DNA from: Hydrogenimonas sp.
Lineage (GTDB): Bacteria; Campylobacterota; Campylobacteria; Campylobacterales; Hydrogenimonadaceae
Assembly: GCA_003945285.1 (NCBI GenBank)
Contig: AP019005.1
Span: 372,001-436,000 of the forward strand
DNA length: 64,000 nt
Direction of reading: 5' to 3'
Shown: in pieces, positions 45,914 to 54,656 of the stretch
Position numbering within the stretch: the first letter of the stretch is position 1
How the letters are laid out: each line of letters starts with the position of its first letter
Program-made: the position numbers and the translations under genes
The notes under the pieces: model-generated
Told to the model about the DNA's origin: nothing
What the model saw: only the letters and a program-made list of their open reading frames with translations
Databases searched by the model: none

Positions 45914-47374
45914 TTACCCGCCTGCCTTTACAAGTCTGTACACCTCGATAAGCTTTTTATAAAAAATAGCAAAAAAAATAGCATAAAAGAGTATCGGGTA
46001 GAGTAAATACTCCCATATAGCAAAAGTGTTGGTGTGGTATTTAAAGACTATAAAAAGAGATACCAAAAACATACCCATAAGTATATATGAATATCTGTCC
46101 CAGGGCCATATGGCGAACCGTTTGTAAATATAGTAAACCTCTGTCTGATTGATCATAAACATCGATGCAAAACGTATAAACACTGCGGCCAGCACTCCAT
46201 AAAGCGGTAAAAAAATCAAAGAAGATATCAGAGTAAAGAGAAGTTGATATATCTGAATCTTGAGCTCCTCTTTTTCCAGCCCTCCCATCATCATTATCAT
46301 TCCGGAGCTACCAACCATCAAGGAGTAGTAGTTTGCAAGAAAGAGTATCATCAGTTCGAAAGTGTAGTTGCTGAACTCATGCCCATACAATCCCAATATA
46401 TCTTTTGAAAAGAGTACAACGGCAAGGATGAACGGAATGGTCATGATATTTAGAACGAAAGTGGACTCTTTGTATAGTAGAGATAGCTGATCGAACTCCT
46501 CTTTGGAGACAAGAGTGGAGATGATAGGTGCAAAAACTTTGTTTATATTAGATTGCAGAAAATTGGTGAGTCCCGCTATCGTCATTAAAATTGCAAAGAT
46601 TCCTATCAGTTTTGCCGGCAGCAGAATGCTCATTATGAATGTCATCGTATAGCCGCCGACAAAGCCCACAAGAGAGTTGGAATAAATTGTCTTTGCGAAA
46701 GAGAGTATAGACTCTTTTTCGCTTAACGGTTTTTTAATACTGGAGGGGTCGAAGAGTTTCAATTTGTCTGATTTGAAACGAGCGGTCAAGAGAACGATAG
46801 AGACAATTTGTGCGACAATCTCAATCCATAAAAAGTAGATAATCTCATCGCTGTAGCTGAATACGGCGAAAGTAAGCAGGGCCCGTATTGTTACAAGATA
46901 AAGTGTTCCATAGAGAATGATCTCTTTGATCTTCAAAAAAGAGCGGTAGACCGATGTGATATACATAGAGTAGAGCGTAAGCGGAATATAGAGTGAAGAT
47001 ATGGCGATAATCGTGTCGAGATTCTCTTTATGGAAAATATATTTCGCAATCAAACTGTTTGCGGTAATCATGCTTATAACAGCTACAAGGCTTACTGAAA
47101 GAAGAAAGAGTAGAGACTTTGTACAGAGTATGGTAGCCGCTTCTTTATCATCCCTGTTTATATATTTCGGCAGAAATTTTATGATGACAGTAGGTAGGGA
47201 AAAAGCTATCAGAGTAGCAATGGCACCCTGAAATCCCTGTCCGATAGTGTATAGACCGAAGTCGGTTGCACCGACTTTGTTGACAAGAAACATTTTGACA
47301 AAAAAACCGATTGCAAAACCGTATACCGTTCCAAGAAGGCTCCAGTTGGTTTGCGTAAAGAGGGTTTTAATCAT
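45914..47374 (-). CDS. wzx: Oligosaccharide flippase (Wzx family)
   Basis: A 486-residue membrane protein with about 12-14 hydrophobic segments, in the MATE-like polysaccharide transporter fold. The start (NWSLLGTVYGFAIGFFVKMF, VGATDFGLYTIGQGFQGAIA) and the middle (FLQSNINKVFAPIISTLVSK) are typical of Wzx/RfbX. It flips undecaprenyl-linked repeat units to the periplasm, where the Wzy-like protein would polymerise them. It lies 12 bp after the sulfotransferase gene. Confidence 0.9.
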   Translation of the reverse strand: MIKTLFTQTNWSLLGTVYGFAIGFFVKMFLVNKVGATDFGLYTIGQGFQGAIATLIAFSLPTVIIKFLPKYINRDDKEAATILCTKSLLFLLSVSLVAVISMITANSLIAKYIFHKENLDTIIAISSLYIPLTLYSMYITSVYRSFLKIKEIILYGTLYLVTIRALLTFAVFSYSDEIIYFLWIEIVAQIVSIVLLTARFKSDKLKLFDPSSIKKPLSEKESILSFAKTIYSNSLVGFVGGYTMTFIMSILLPAKLIGIFAILMTIAGLTNFLQSNINKVFAPIISTLVSKEEFDQLSLLYKESTFVLNIMTIPFILAVVLFSKDILGLYGHEFSNYTFELMILFLANYYSLMVGSSGMIMMMGGLEKEELKIQIYQLLFTLISSLIFLPLYGVLAAVFIRFASMFMINQTEVYYIYKRFAIWPWDRYSYILMGMFLVSLFIVFKYHTNTFAIWEYLLYPILFYAIFFAIFYKKLIEVYRLVKAGG

Positions 47375-47386
47375 TTATATTATTTC

Positions 47387-48097
47387 TTAAAAAGAGTAAC
47401 CGAAAAGCTCTATATCTTTTTTGTACACTTCGGCAACCTTTTCAGCCATTTCTGGAGTATAGACCTCCCTGTAGTCATTCTCTTTTTTGTCTTTCGTTTT
47501 GTTGAGATGCTTCAGATGCTCTCCTGTGCCTATTTTTTCTCTTATTTTTTCGTAGTCTTCGTTGAGATTTTCGAAACGGCCGACAAAATCAACCATAAGT
47601 TCAAATTCCGGAGAATATATAAATTGATATTGGGGAATGAAGTGGAAATACGTTTGTACATTTTCCGCATTTACCCACTCCATGACAAAACTTTCAAAAG
47701 TATCGTAATTAATCAAAGTTGTTTCATTGAAGATGACATCAGGCTCGCTGATTCCACCCTTTTTCAAAAACTTATATGCGGAATATAATCTGTCCCAGGG
47801 GTTTCTTACAAAAGAGAATTTAAAATATCTGTTATAAGCCTTTTCGCCGTATACAAAAATGAAATGAGTGTAGGGCCTATGACCTATACCGTTGGCTCTT
47901 TCGCCGTATAGGCTTTTTATTGTGGAGATTCCCGCGGCTTTTGGAATATGGATAAATATACTCTGTGTTTCGTCGAATCTTTTATAAGTATTGTCTGGCG
48001 TGTTTCTCAATTTTTGATATTTCTTGTATTCTACCATGCGGTGGTATTTGTTCCTGATGTTTTCCGGAACAACAGCCCTGACTATCGGTTTTTTCAT
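47387..48097 (-). CDS. Sulfotransferase family 2 (carbohydrate sulfotransferase-like)
   Basis: A 236-residue protein with the two PAPS-binding elements of the family: SIFIHIPKAAGIST (Lys53, 5'-phosphosulfate loop) and FSFVRNPWDRLYSAYKFL (Arg98 and Ser106, 3'-phosphate site). These are the features of the sulfotransferase 2 domain (HNK-1 and chondroitin sulfotransferases and bacterial relatives). It implies that the polysaccharide carries sulfate and that the cell makes PAPS. It is cytoplasmic or membrane-peripheral, with a basic N-terminus. It precedes wzx by 12 bp. Confidence 0.85.
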   Translation of the reverse strand: MKKPIVRAVVPENIRNKYHRMVEYKKYQKLRNTPDNTYKRFDETQSIFIHIPKAAGISTIKSLYGERANGIGHRPYTHFIFVYGEKAYNRYFKFSFVRNPWDRLYSAYKFLKKGGISEPDVIFNETTLINYDTFESFVMEWVNAENVQTYFHFIPQYQFIYSPEFELMVDFVGRFENLNEDYEKIREKIGTGEHLKHLNKTKDKKENDYREVYTPEMAEKVAEVYKKDIELFGYSF

Positions 48098-48172
48098 AGT
48101 TCCTGCCTTTCAAATATTTTGAAAACCCATATTGTCTACACCGCTATTCGGAAACCTTGTAGAATGAGTACT

Positions 48173-49243
48173 TTACTTTTCGTTGTATAATTCTTCCATT
48201 GCGGCTTCCCAGTCTTTTATAACAGTGTCCCAGTCAAAACGTTTTGCCAATTGTATAGCATTTTTCGAAACTTCTCGTAGTTTTTCAGGTTCATCCGACA
48301 ATTTTTTAATTATCTCTTCCATCTCATTTAATGTGTGTACGACAAAACCGTCTTTGTTGTGTGTAATCCATTCATCAGCTCCATAATCGCTATAGACAAG
48401 AGATGGCACGCCTGCAGCCGCGGTTTCAAGTGTGACTTTCGGAAAACCTTCGGAACGAGAGGGAAAAATATGTAAATCAATAATTTTCAAAAGATTTTTC
48501 AATTCATTATGTGTTAGGGTCCCGTGGTAAATAATATTGTCTAAATTTCTTTTTTTTATTTCATCAGGTATGTTGATTTTTCCATTGCCGGAGCCAACAA
48601 TATGGAAAGTAATTGAAGGGATCTGCTTGGCTAAATCCAAATACTCATATATACCTTTACGTATCAGGTCATTTCCGATAATTATGACATTTCCCAGATG
48701 ATCGGTTTTTTTTGACTCATTTAAAAAAGTAGTTATGTCGGTACCAAGATAAAGAGTTTTTGGGTCTGTTTTTATTCCCGTAAGTTTTTCATTTTTTCTG
48801 CGCATAAAACCGGTGATTGAGAAAAGCCTATCGAAAGAATCGTAATATGTTTTCATATTATCCAAAGAGCCGAAATGGTTTGTGATATTTTTTAAGTTTG
48901 ATTCATCATAGGTTATTTCGATTGTTGAAAAAGTTTTTTTCTTTAAGAGCTTTGTTAGAAAGGTAGTGTATTTAGGAAGTTCTCCTTTCGGTAAATAAAC
49001 AATATCTGCCCAGAAAATTCCCATTGTATATGCCAAATATCTTGAAAGCTTGAAGGGATAAAAGGCAGTAAAAACTTTGATATGTTTTGTGAATGGTTCA
49101 TCTGGTAATGTACCGGAGTATAATTTCAAGGCTGCAACGTCAAAACGATTTGGGTCCAAATACTTTGCCAAAGCTCTGCAGTTAAGGTTTTGTGCGTTAA
49201 TACTATTTATATAACCGCCAAGAAAAACTTTGATTTTTTTCAT
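48173..49243 (-). CDS. Glycosyltransferase family 4
   Basis: A GT-B protein of 356 residues. Begins KKIKVFLGGYINSINAQNLN; the C-terminal half holds NVIIIGNDLIRKGIYEYLDL, ITFHIVGSGNGKI, LHIFPSRSEGFPKVTLETAA (E-x7-E) and GVPSLVYSDYGADEWI. Unlike its neighbours the R-K of the usual GR-x-x-x-x-K is NDLIRKG, still acceptable. It is overlapped by the preceding gene (ATGA at 49240-49243). Confidence 0.86.
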   Translation of the reverse strand: MKKIKVFLGGYINSINAQNLNCRALAKYLDPNRFDVAALKLYSGTLPDEPFTKHIKVFTAFYPFKLSRYLAYTMGIFWADIVYLPKGELPKYTTFLTKLLKKKTFSTIEITYDESNLKNITNHFGSLDNMKTYYDSFDRLFSITGFMRRKNEKLTGIKTDPKTLYLGTDITTFLNESKKTDHLGNVIIIGNDLIRKGIYEYLDLAKQIPSITFHIVGSGNGKINIPDEIKKRNLDNIIYHGTLTHNELKNLLKIIDLHIFPSRSEGFPKVTLETAAAGVPSLVYSDYGADEWITHNKDGFVVHTLNEMEEIIKKLSDEPEKLREVSKNAIQLAKRFDWDTVIKDWEAAMEELYNEK

Positions 49244-50454
49244 TTCGCAACCTCTGGTAAATTTAATGCTTCAAAAAAAGTGTTCTCTTTCAAAGGTGTA
49301 TAGCAGTAATTGAACCAATCGAAAACCTTTTCACTTTCATTTTCGTATCTTCCAGGTTTTTCAAGATATTCTGATATTTTACCGATAATCTTATCATCAT
49401 CTAGAGGCTCAATTGGATATTTGTAATATTCCTGGTACAGGAAGGCTTTTGAGTCCGTGGTATTCCATAACAGAGTAGGTATTCCTCTCGCAGCCGCATC
49501 GAAAACTACCGTGGAAAATAGTGTAATATGAATAAAGCAGTTTTCAAGAGCATCGTCCAAGGTGCCGTCGAACAGTTCGGTAAATTTAAAATTGTACAGT
49601 GATGAGTCGTCGTATTCGGGTGAATAGCGAGGATGCCTTTTAAAGATGATTTTTAGTCCATTGGTGGTAAAAAACTCGGAATGCCTGTTTAAAAACCGAT
49701 TTATCACTTTGACCCAGTTGCGATCTCTTTTAGGCTCGTCACCGGCAATCTGCAGAGAGAAGAGAATGTTTTTTTTCTCAGGGTTCACTTTCCTCTCATG
49801 TTTTTCAATATGTTTGCCTATTACATAGGTATGATTTTTATAGTAGTCCGAATCTGTATATTCGATTAGTATCTCTTTGAACAGCCGGCTGTAAAGAAGA
49901 AGGTTGACACTGTTTTTATATATATGGTCCGGCACTCTTTTTTCTTCTGAAATGTAGCCATCGTGTGACGGATATATTATTCCGTGCTGGTAGTCGAAAA
50001 TCCTGGCGTTTTTGTCCATTCCATGAAAAAACCCGACCATACTGTTCGATAAGACAATGACGTTATCATATTGAAGTTTTCTAAGCAGTAGATTTTTTAT
50101 TTTATCTGCTATGTATGACTCTTTTTCATAAAAGTCTTTGAAGTGTTTTGCGGGCAGGATCTTTCTTAGGACAAGTATAATTAAAAAAATAAAATCGAAC
50201 GGTACGGCTTTGTCACTGCGAGTAACTGCTCTGTCCAAAACAGGCTCCTCCAATATCAGATAGGAAATATCATGACGGTCGCAAATTTCATACAGAGGTT
50301 CAAAGAACTCATTCTTTTTGGATTCAGATCTATTGAAATGTGCAGGATAATAGAAGAGTATGTTGTAACTATTTTTCTTCAATATATTTTTTACACAAAA
50401 AAGGAACGATCTGCCCAACTTCAGGTTTTTAAGCATAAGTATTTTTTTCAGCAT
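49240..50454 (-). CDS. Putative GT-B-fold polysaccharide biosynthesis protein
   Basis: A protein of 404 residues that I do not recognise at family level. Its organisation resembles capsule-type GT-B enzymes: an N-terminal ILFYYPAHFNRSE strand-loop, DNVIVLSNSMVGFFHG, a central RIFDYQHGIIYPSHDGY loop, KNILFSLQIAGDEP at the start of the second half and ITLFSTVVFDAAARGIPTLL (the donor-site helix with the S/T-x-x-x-E/D-A pattern) near the end. It is distantly like CDP-glycerol glycerophosphotransferases or KpsS/C-type enzymes. It may add glycerol phosphate, Kdo or the nonulosonic acid made by the two upstream genes. Coupled to the next glycosyltransferase by a 4-bp overlap. Confidence 0.6.
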   Translation of the reverse strand: MLKKILMLKNLKLGRSFLFCVKNILKKNSYNILFYYPAHFNRSESKKNEFFEPLYEICDRHDISYLILEEPVLDRAVTRSDKAVPFDFIFLIILVLRKILPAKHFKDFYEKESYIADKIKNLLLRKLQYDNVIVLSNSMVGFFHGMDKNARIFDYQHGIIYPSHDGYISEEKRVPDHIYKNSVNLLLYSRLFKEILIEYTDSDYYKNHTYVIGKHIEKHERKVNPEKKNILFSLQIAGDEPKRDRNWVKVINRFLNRHSEFFTTNGLKIIFKRHPRYSPEYDDSSLYNFKFTELFDGTLDDALENCFIHITLFSTVVFDAAARGIPTLLWNTTDSKAFLYQEYYKYPIEPLDDDKIIGKISEYLEKPGRYENESEKVFDWFNYCYTPLKENTFFEALNLPEVAK

Positions 50455-50483
50455 CTTTACGGCAGCCGTTCAGAGATAAATTT

Positions 50484-51545
50484 TCAAGAAAAGTGACTCC
50501 ACTGAAGAACGGTATCTTCAGAAATGTCCTGTGCCGCTTTTTTACCTACGATTTCGTCGATATATTTCGGGCTTACACCGTGGGCAGGCCGCTTGAAAGT
50601 GAGATCATCTTCGGTTATTACATCTCCTTTTTTTATATCTCTTTTTGCCACGAGGCTTCTTCTGGCATTACGCCGTGCCGGTTCTTCATCTTTGAGCGCC
50701 TTTATTTCGAAGCTGCCCAGCAGTTTGAAGATATGTTCTAGTTTTTCGTTGAATAGTTTCAGATCTTCCTTGTCCATAGCGTGGTAGTGGTCGTTACCGG
50801 GCAGTGTCTTGTCAAAAGTGAAATGTTTTTCTAAAATCACCGCTCCAAGTAGTGTTGCAGTCTGGAGTGTACTCATATCTTTCGGAAGTGTGTGATCGGA
50901 GTAGCCTATGATACACTTGTTTCCGAAATAGTTGTAGAGTCCTTTTACCATTCCCAGGTTTGCATTCTCGTCCGGAGTGGGGTAGTTCAGGACACAATGC
51001 AGGAGTGCGAGAGGATTGCCTAAATCAGTTATCCACTCCTTCGCTTCGGCTATCTCGTGCAGTGAACTGGCCCCTGTCGATAGAATGACGGGTTTGTTGA
51101 ATTTGCATATATGTTGTATAAAAGGTTTGTTGGTTATATCTGAAGACGAAATTTTGTAAACATCCATCAAATCATTCAAAAAGTCAGCCGACTCTATGTC
51201 GAATGGTGTGGACATGAACTCTATATCTGCACTGTCGCAATACTTTTTCAACTCTTCGAACTCATTTTTCCAGAAGCTGTCATGTTTTTTGAAAAGCTCA
51301 TACTGGCTCTTCGTCGGCTCTTTGGTCGTGTCCCAGTATGCAGGGGAGTCTTTGGATGCCAGGGTTTTAGCTTTATAGCTTTGAAATTTTATGGCATCTG
51401 CGCCTCCCTCTTTGGCTTCATCTACCAGTCTTTTCGCAAGATTCATACTCCCTTCGTGATTTACTCCTGCTTCGGCTATTATGTATGGGCGCTTTATTTT
51501 AAAATCACAGTAGTCGTGGTTTTCAAACAGTTCAAGAATTTTCAT
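50484..51545 (-). CDS. neuB: Nonulosonic acid synthase (NeuB/LegI/PseI family)
   Basis: A 353-residue enzyme that condenses phosphoenolpyruvate with a six-carbon amino sugar to make a sialic acid-like sugar. The TIM barrel (about 15-285) has PYIIAEAGVNHEGSMNLAKR, AIKFQSYKAKTL, FMSTPFDIESADFL, VILSTGASSLHEI, HCVLNYPTP, IGYSDHTL and ILEKHFT. The C-terminal SAF (antifreeze-like) domain (about 295-350) starts RRSLVAKRDIKKGDVITEDD. Which nonulosonate is made (neuraminic, legionaminic or pseudaminic) cannot be settled by eye. The ATG overlaps the stop of the upstream CMP-transferase fusion, so they act in one pathway. Confidence 0.92.
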   Translation of the reverse strand: MKILELFENHDYCDFKIKRPYIIAEAGVNHEGSMNLAKRLVDEAKEGGADAIKFQSYKAKTLASKDSPAYWDTTKEPTKSQYELFKKHDSFWKNEFEELKKYCDSADIEFMSTPFDIESADFLNDLMDVYKISSSDITNKPFIQHICKFNKPVILSTGASSLHEIAEAKEWITDLGNPLALLHCVLNYPTPDENANLGMVKGLYNYFGNKCIIGYSDHTLPKDMSTLQTATLLGAVILEKHFTFDKTLPGNDHYHAMDKEDLKLFNEKLEHIFKLLGSFEIKALKDEEPARRNARRSLVAKRDIKKGDVITEDDLTFKRPAHGVSPKYIDEIVGKKAAQDISEDTVLQWSHFS

Positions 51546-53176
51546 TGTTTCTCCAAAACATTGTTTATGAGCCGGTTCACACGCTCTCGCCCGGCTTTAA
51601 GATCTTTTTCCAGCATGAGCCGCTGCATATATTGCCTGGTTTCAAAAGAGTCCGCAAGAGATTTGAAATTTTCAAAGATGGTTTCTCTGTCTACATTCGC
51701 ACCCAGTCCAAGATGCAAAAAGCCGTTCGCCTCCGATGCGAAAAAGTGAGTCATCTCCCTTTCGTTTTGAGCCAGTACAATTGCCGGAGTTCCGACAGCT
51801 GCTATTTCGTAAAGAGTTCTTCCGGCAGATATGAACGCTATGTCGGCATTTTCCATAAAGTCCGAGATATTGTGGATGTTTTTGCGCACTTTGATCTTCT
51901 TGAACGGTTTCAGAGATTCGTACTCTTTGTAACCGAGACCCGTAACCACATTTATCTCTATATCATTGCTCTCACAATAGTCGTAAATTGCTTCAAGAAC
52001 CTTTTTTGTAAAGTTGTTCGGATCTACTCCTCCGAAACTTATAAGTACATTGTCGACACCCTCTTTTACCGGTGAGCGGTTCGAGAGAATGAATTCGTCT
52101 CTAAGGAGAGTATACTTATGCCCGAAATAGTGGTTGGGCATGATGGTTTTCTCCGGGTATATAGCATTTATGACAAGATCGGCTTCAAGAGCTCCGGGAC
52201 CGAGATCTTCGAAATTTATGGTAACTATTCCCTCTTTTCTCAATGAAAGCATGTACTCTCTGTCCGTATCCAGTCTGTCGTTTATTACTACATCCGGTTC
52301 CAGTTTTAGAATATCTTCGACAATATCGCTGCTGTTCTGCTTGAAGACAGGGTAATTCTTCTCCATGATCTTTTCATATGCAAGATCGCTTTTGTCATCT
52401 ACCAGAAAAAGCAACTCATGGTTCAAAATATCGTTGGCTACAATCAGTGTGTTGTAAACATGGCCCAGCCCGATTTCCGGATAGCCAGAAACGACGAAAA
52501 GTATGCGTTTTCTTTTAAGGTAGTACGAACATAGGTTCCAATCTTCATATGTGTCTATGTCGATCGCTTCCGGTCCCTCAAGTATGAACAGATCTACATT
52601 CTCTCCGATGCGGTTTCGGGGTGTGACTACAGAAGCACGCGTAATAAGAAAGCCGCCGGTCTCTTTGAATGTGGGAGTAAGATACTGCCTGTTCAGACGC
52701 TCTTTATAGTTTGGTACAAATCTGTCGTTCTCTCTCCTCCAGCTTAGATGGGTGTCGTCTATCGCTGAAATAACGGTATCGATATTCCGGTTTTTTAACA
52801 TCTTTTCTATAGCTTCGTCGAGAGTTCTCGTTCTCAGCAGTGGAGAGGTCGGCTGCATAGTAACGATGATCCCATACTCTTTATCGTATTTTTGTTTGCT
52901 ATCCTGCCAAGCTTCATAGATAACAGGGTCCAAAGTGGCCTGGTCTGTAGATGCTGCTTTGCTGCGTTGATGTATTCCAGCACCCATTTTTTGCGCTATG
53001 TTTAGAATCTCATCATCATCGCTTGTTACGACAATATCGATGTCGAATTTCGATGCTTTGGCCGTGGTGATAGCGTAGGTAATCAGAGGTTTGCCTACCA
53101 ATGTCCGCAGGTTCTTTCTCGGAATACCTTTTGAACCGCCTCTTGCGGGAATAACCAATAGAATATTATTTTCCAT
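51542..53176 (-). CDS. Fusion of CMP-nonulosonate cytidylyltransferase and PseG-like UDP-sugar hydrolase domain
   Basis: A 544-residue two-domain protein. Residues 1-220 are an acylneuraminate cytidylyltransferase: VIPARGGSKGIPRKN (8-22), IVVTSDDDEIL, MQPTSPLLRT (107-116) and EAIDIDTYEDW (203-213). Residues 223-540 are a GT-B-like half matching PseG: RILFVVSGYPEIGLGHVYN with His239 of the G-x-GH motif, VINDRLDTD, LISFGGVDPNNFTKKVLEAI, DIAFISAGRTLYEIAAVGTP. PseG removes UDP from UDP-2,4-diacetamido sugar in pseudaminate synthesis. The GHVMR of true PseG is GHVYN here, so the substrate may differ. It is first gene of the long minus-strand operon. Confidence 0.85.
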   Translation of the reverse strand: MENNILLVIPARGGSKGIPRKNLRTLVGKPLITYAITTAKASKFDIDIVVTSDDDEILNIAQKMGAGIHQRSKAASTDQATLDPVIYEAWQDSKQKYDKEYGIIVTMQPTSPLLRTRTLDEAIEKMLKNRNIDTVISAIDDTHLSWRRENDRFVPNYKERLNRQYLTPTFKETGGFLITRASVVTPRNRIGENVDLFILEGPEAIDIDTYEDWNLCSYYLKRKRILFVVSGYPEIGLGHVYNTLIVANDILNHELLFLVDDKSDLAYEKIMEKNYPVFKQNSSDIVEDILKLEPDVVINDRLDTDREYMLSLRKEGIVTINFEDLGPGALEADLVINAIYPEKTIMPNHYFGHKYTLLRDEFILSNRSPVKEGVDNVLISFGGVDPNNFTKKVLEAIYDYCESNDIEINVVTGLGYKEYESLKPFKKIKVRKNIHNISDFMENADIAFISAGRTLYEIAAVGTPAIVLAQNEREMTHFFASEANGFLHLGLGANVDRETIFENFKSLADSFETRQYMQRLMLEKDLKAGRERVNRLINNVLEKQ

Positions 53177-53213
53177 TTTTTCTCATATCGTAAAGAAATA
53201 AAAATATATAGAG

Positions 53214-53219
53214 ATTATA
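53214..53219 (-). promoter_or_regulatory. -10 box for the minus-strand polysaccharide operon
   Basis: On the minus strand TATAAT (in TTGTATAATCTC) lies 38 bp before the start of the NeuA/PseG fusion gene. It is the only good -10 box in the 107 bp between that gene and the IS256 end. The IS element stands just upstream and could influence it. Confidence 0.5.
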
Positions 53220-53283
53220 CAACTAAAAACTTTAATGTTCTGCCAAGTTTAGGAAAAAGTTAATCCAAGTTGTATTAATATTA

Positions 53284-54560
53284 GGTAGCGTAAAATAATT
53301 TCTGTAAATTCCAAATCGACTATGATACGAAGAAAAAGGATCATAGTGATGGAGTTGAACGGGGATAAGCTGGAGTTTGATCTGCAAGAGCTGATGCCAC
53401 TGCTCTTGCAGGATAAACAGGAGGGATTTCGAAAGATTGCTGAAAAGCTGCTCAACGTGGTTTTGGAGAAGGAGTTCGAAGCATACATCGGTGCGAGTAA
53501 GCATGAGCGCAGTGAGCAGCGTCGGGATTATCGTAACGGCTACAAGGAGCGTCAGCTCAAGACAACGTTGGGGGAGCTGAATCTTCTTCGACCGTATGCC
53601 AGAAGTGGACGGTTCGAGACAAAGCTGTTCGAGAACTATTCGCGGATCGACAAGGCACTGGTATCGGTGATCGTGGAGAGCTACCTCAAAGGAGTTTCCA
53701 CCCGCAAGGTCGAGTCGATCGTCTCGGAACTGGGGATCGAGCTCTCCCATGCAACGGTCAGCAATCTCAGCCATGAGCTCGATGATCTGATCACCGAATT
53801 TCGCACTTCTGCACTGCGGAGTTGCTACCCTTACCTCTATGTGGACGCTCTCTATCTGAAAGTCTTCGACGGTGCACGTTTTGTCTCCAAGGCGGTGATG
53901 ATCGCTATCGGAGTGAATGAAGAAGGCTATAGAGAGATCCTGGATATGGATATCATCCATGAAGAGTCCTATGCGACATACAAAGGGTTTTTCGAAGCCT
54001 TGAAAGATCGAGGTGTAAAGAGAGTGAATCTGGTGATCAGTGACGGACACCGGGGAATCAAGAAAGCCGCCAGCGACAGTTTCGTAGGCTCAAGCTGGCA
54101 GCTTTGTACGGTACACATGAAGCGTAACCTGATGAAAATTGTACCAAAAAATCTTTTGCAGAGGTAGTGGGACATCTCGATGACATTCTAAAAGCCAAGG
54201 ATATCAAGGAGGCCATGAGTATGGCCCACGGCATGATTGCCGCCTATGAAGAGCGGATGCCAAAGCTGGCCAGATTTCTTGAAGAGAATATTGCTGACGC
54301 GATAACGTTTCTGGCCTTTCCGAAGCCACACCACCGCAAGATCCACTCCACCAACGTACTGGAGCGGCTCAACAAGGAGGTGAAACGTCGAACCAAAGTC
54401 GTCGGAGCGTTCCCCTGCGAGGAATCGGTGCTGCGTCTACTGGTGCCACTGGCGGTTGATACCAACGCCAAGTGGTTGGATAGAAAATATGTCTCGTGGG
54501 AAAATCTGGAACACGATGAAAATGTCGATGATGAATTTACAGAAAAATCTTGACGTTATC
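53284..54560 (+). mobile_element. IS256-family insertion sequence
   Basis: About 1.28 kb with imperfect inverted ends. The left end begins GGTAGCGTAAAATAATTT (53284 on) and the right end, read on the minus strand, begins GATAACGTCAAGATTTTT (54560 back); both continue into CTGTAAATTC and ATCGAC. One transposase gene fills the interior. No 8-9 bp target duplication is seen outside the ends (AATATTA left, GAAAACGG right), so the insertion is old or rearranged. It separates the minus-strand polysaccharide operon from two AT-rich plus-strand genes. Confidence 0.85.
53349..54553 (+). pseudogene. IS256-family (Mutator-like) transposase, frameshifted
   Basis: About 402 residues in two frames. The first part starts at ATG 53349 (AAAAGGA upstream) with MELNGDKLEFDLQEL and contains YLYVDALYLKV (first catalytic Asp) and NLVISDGHRGIKKA (second Asp). 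It stops at TAG 54165. The second part continues from about 54151 in the -1 frame (KKSFAEVVGHLDDILKAKDI) and contains HSTNVLERLNKEVKRRTKVV with the catalytic Glu. The break is at a run of six A (54146-54151). One lost A, a sequencing error, or -1 slippage at A-AAA-AAT would all explain it; without repair the DDE triad is split and transposition is not expected. Confidence 0.88.
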
Positions 54561-54656
54561 GAAAACGGGTTATATGCAAACAGTTTTTCGATGTAGAGAA
54601 GATAAGGCTCCATAAAGAAGCAAGCTGACAATAAGATAGTTTAAATAAGGGTGTAA

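Noticed and set aside
53200-53290. Target-site duplication of the IS256 element
   Set aside because: Bases directly outside the two ends do not match over 8-9 bp.
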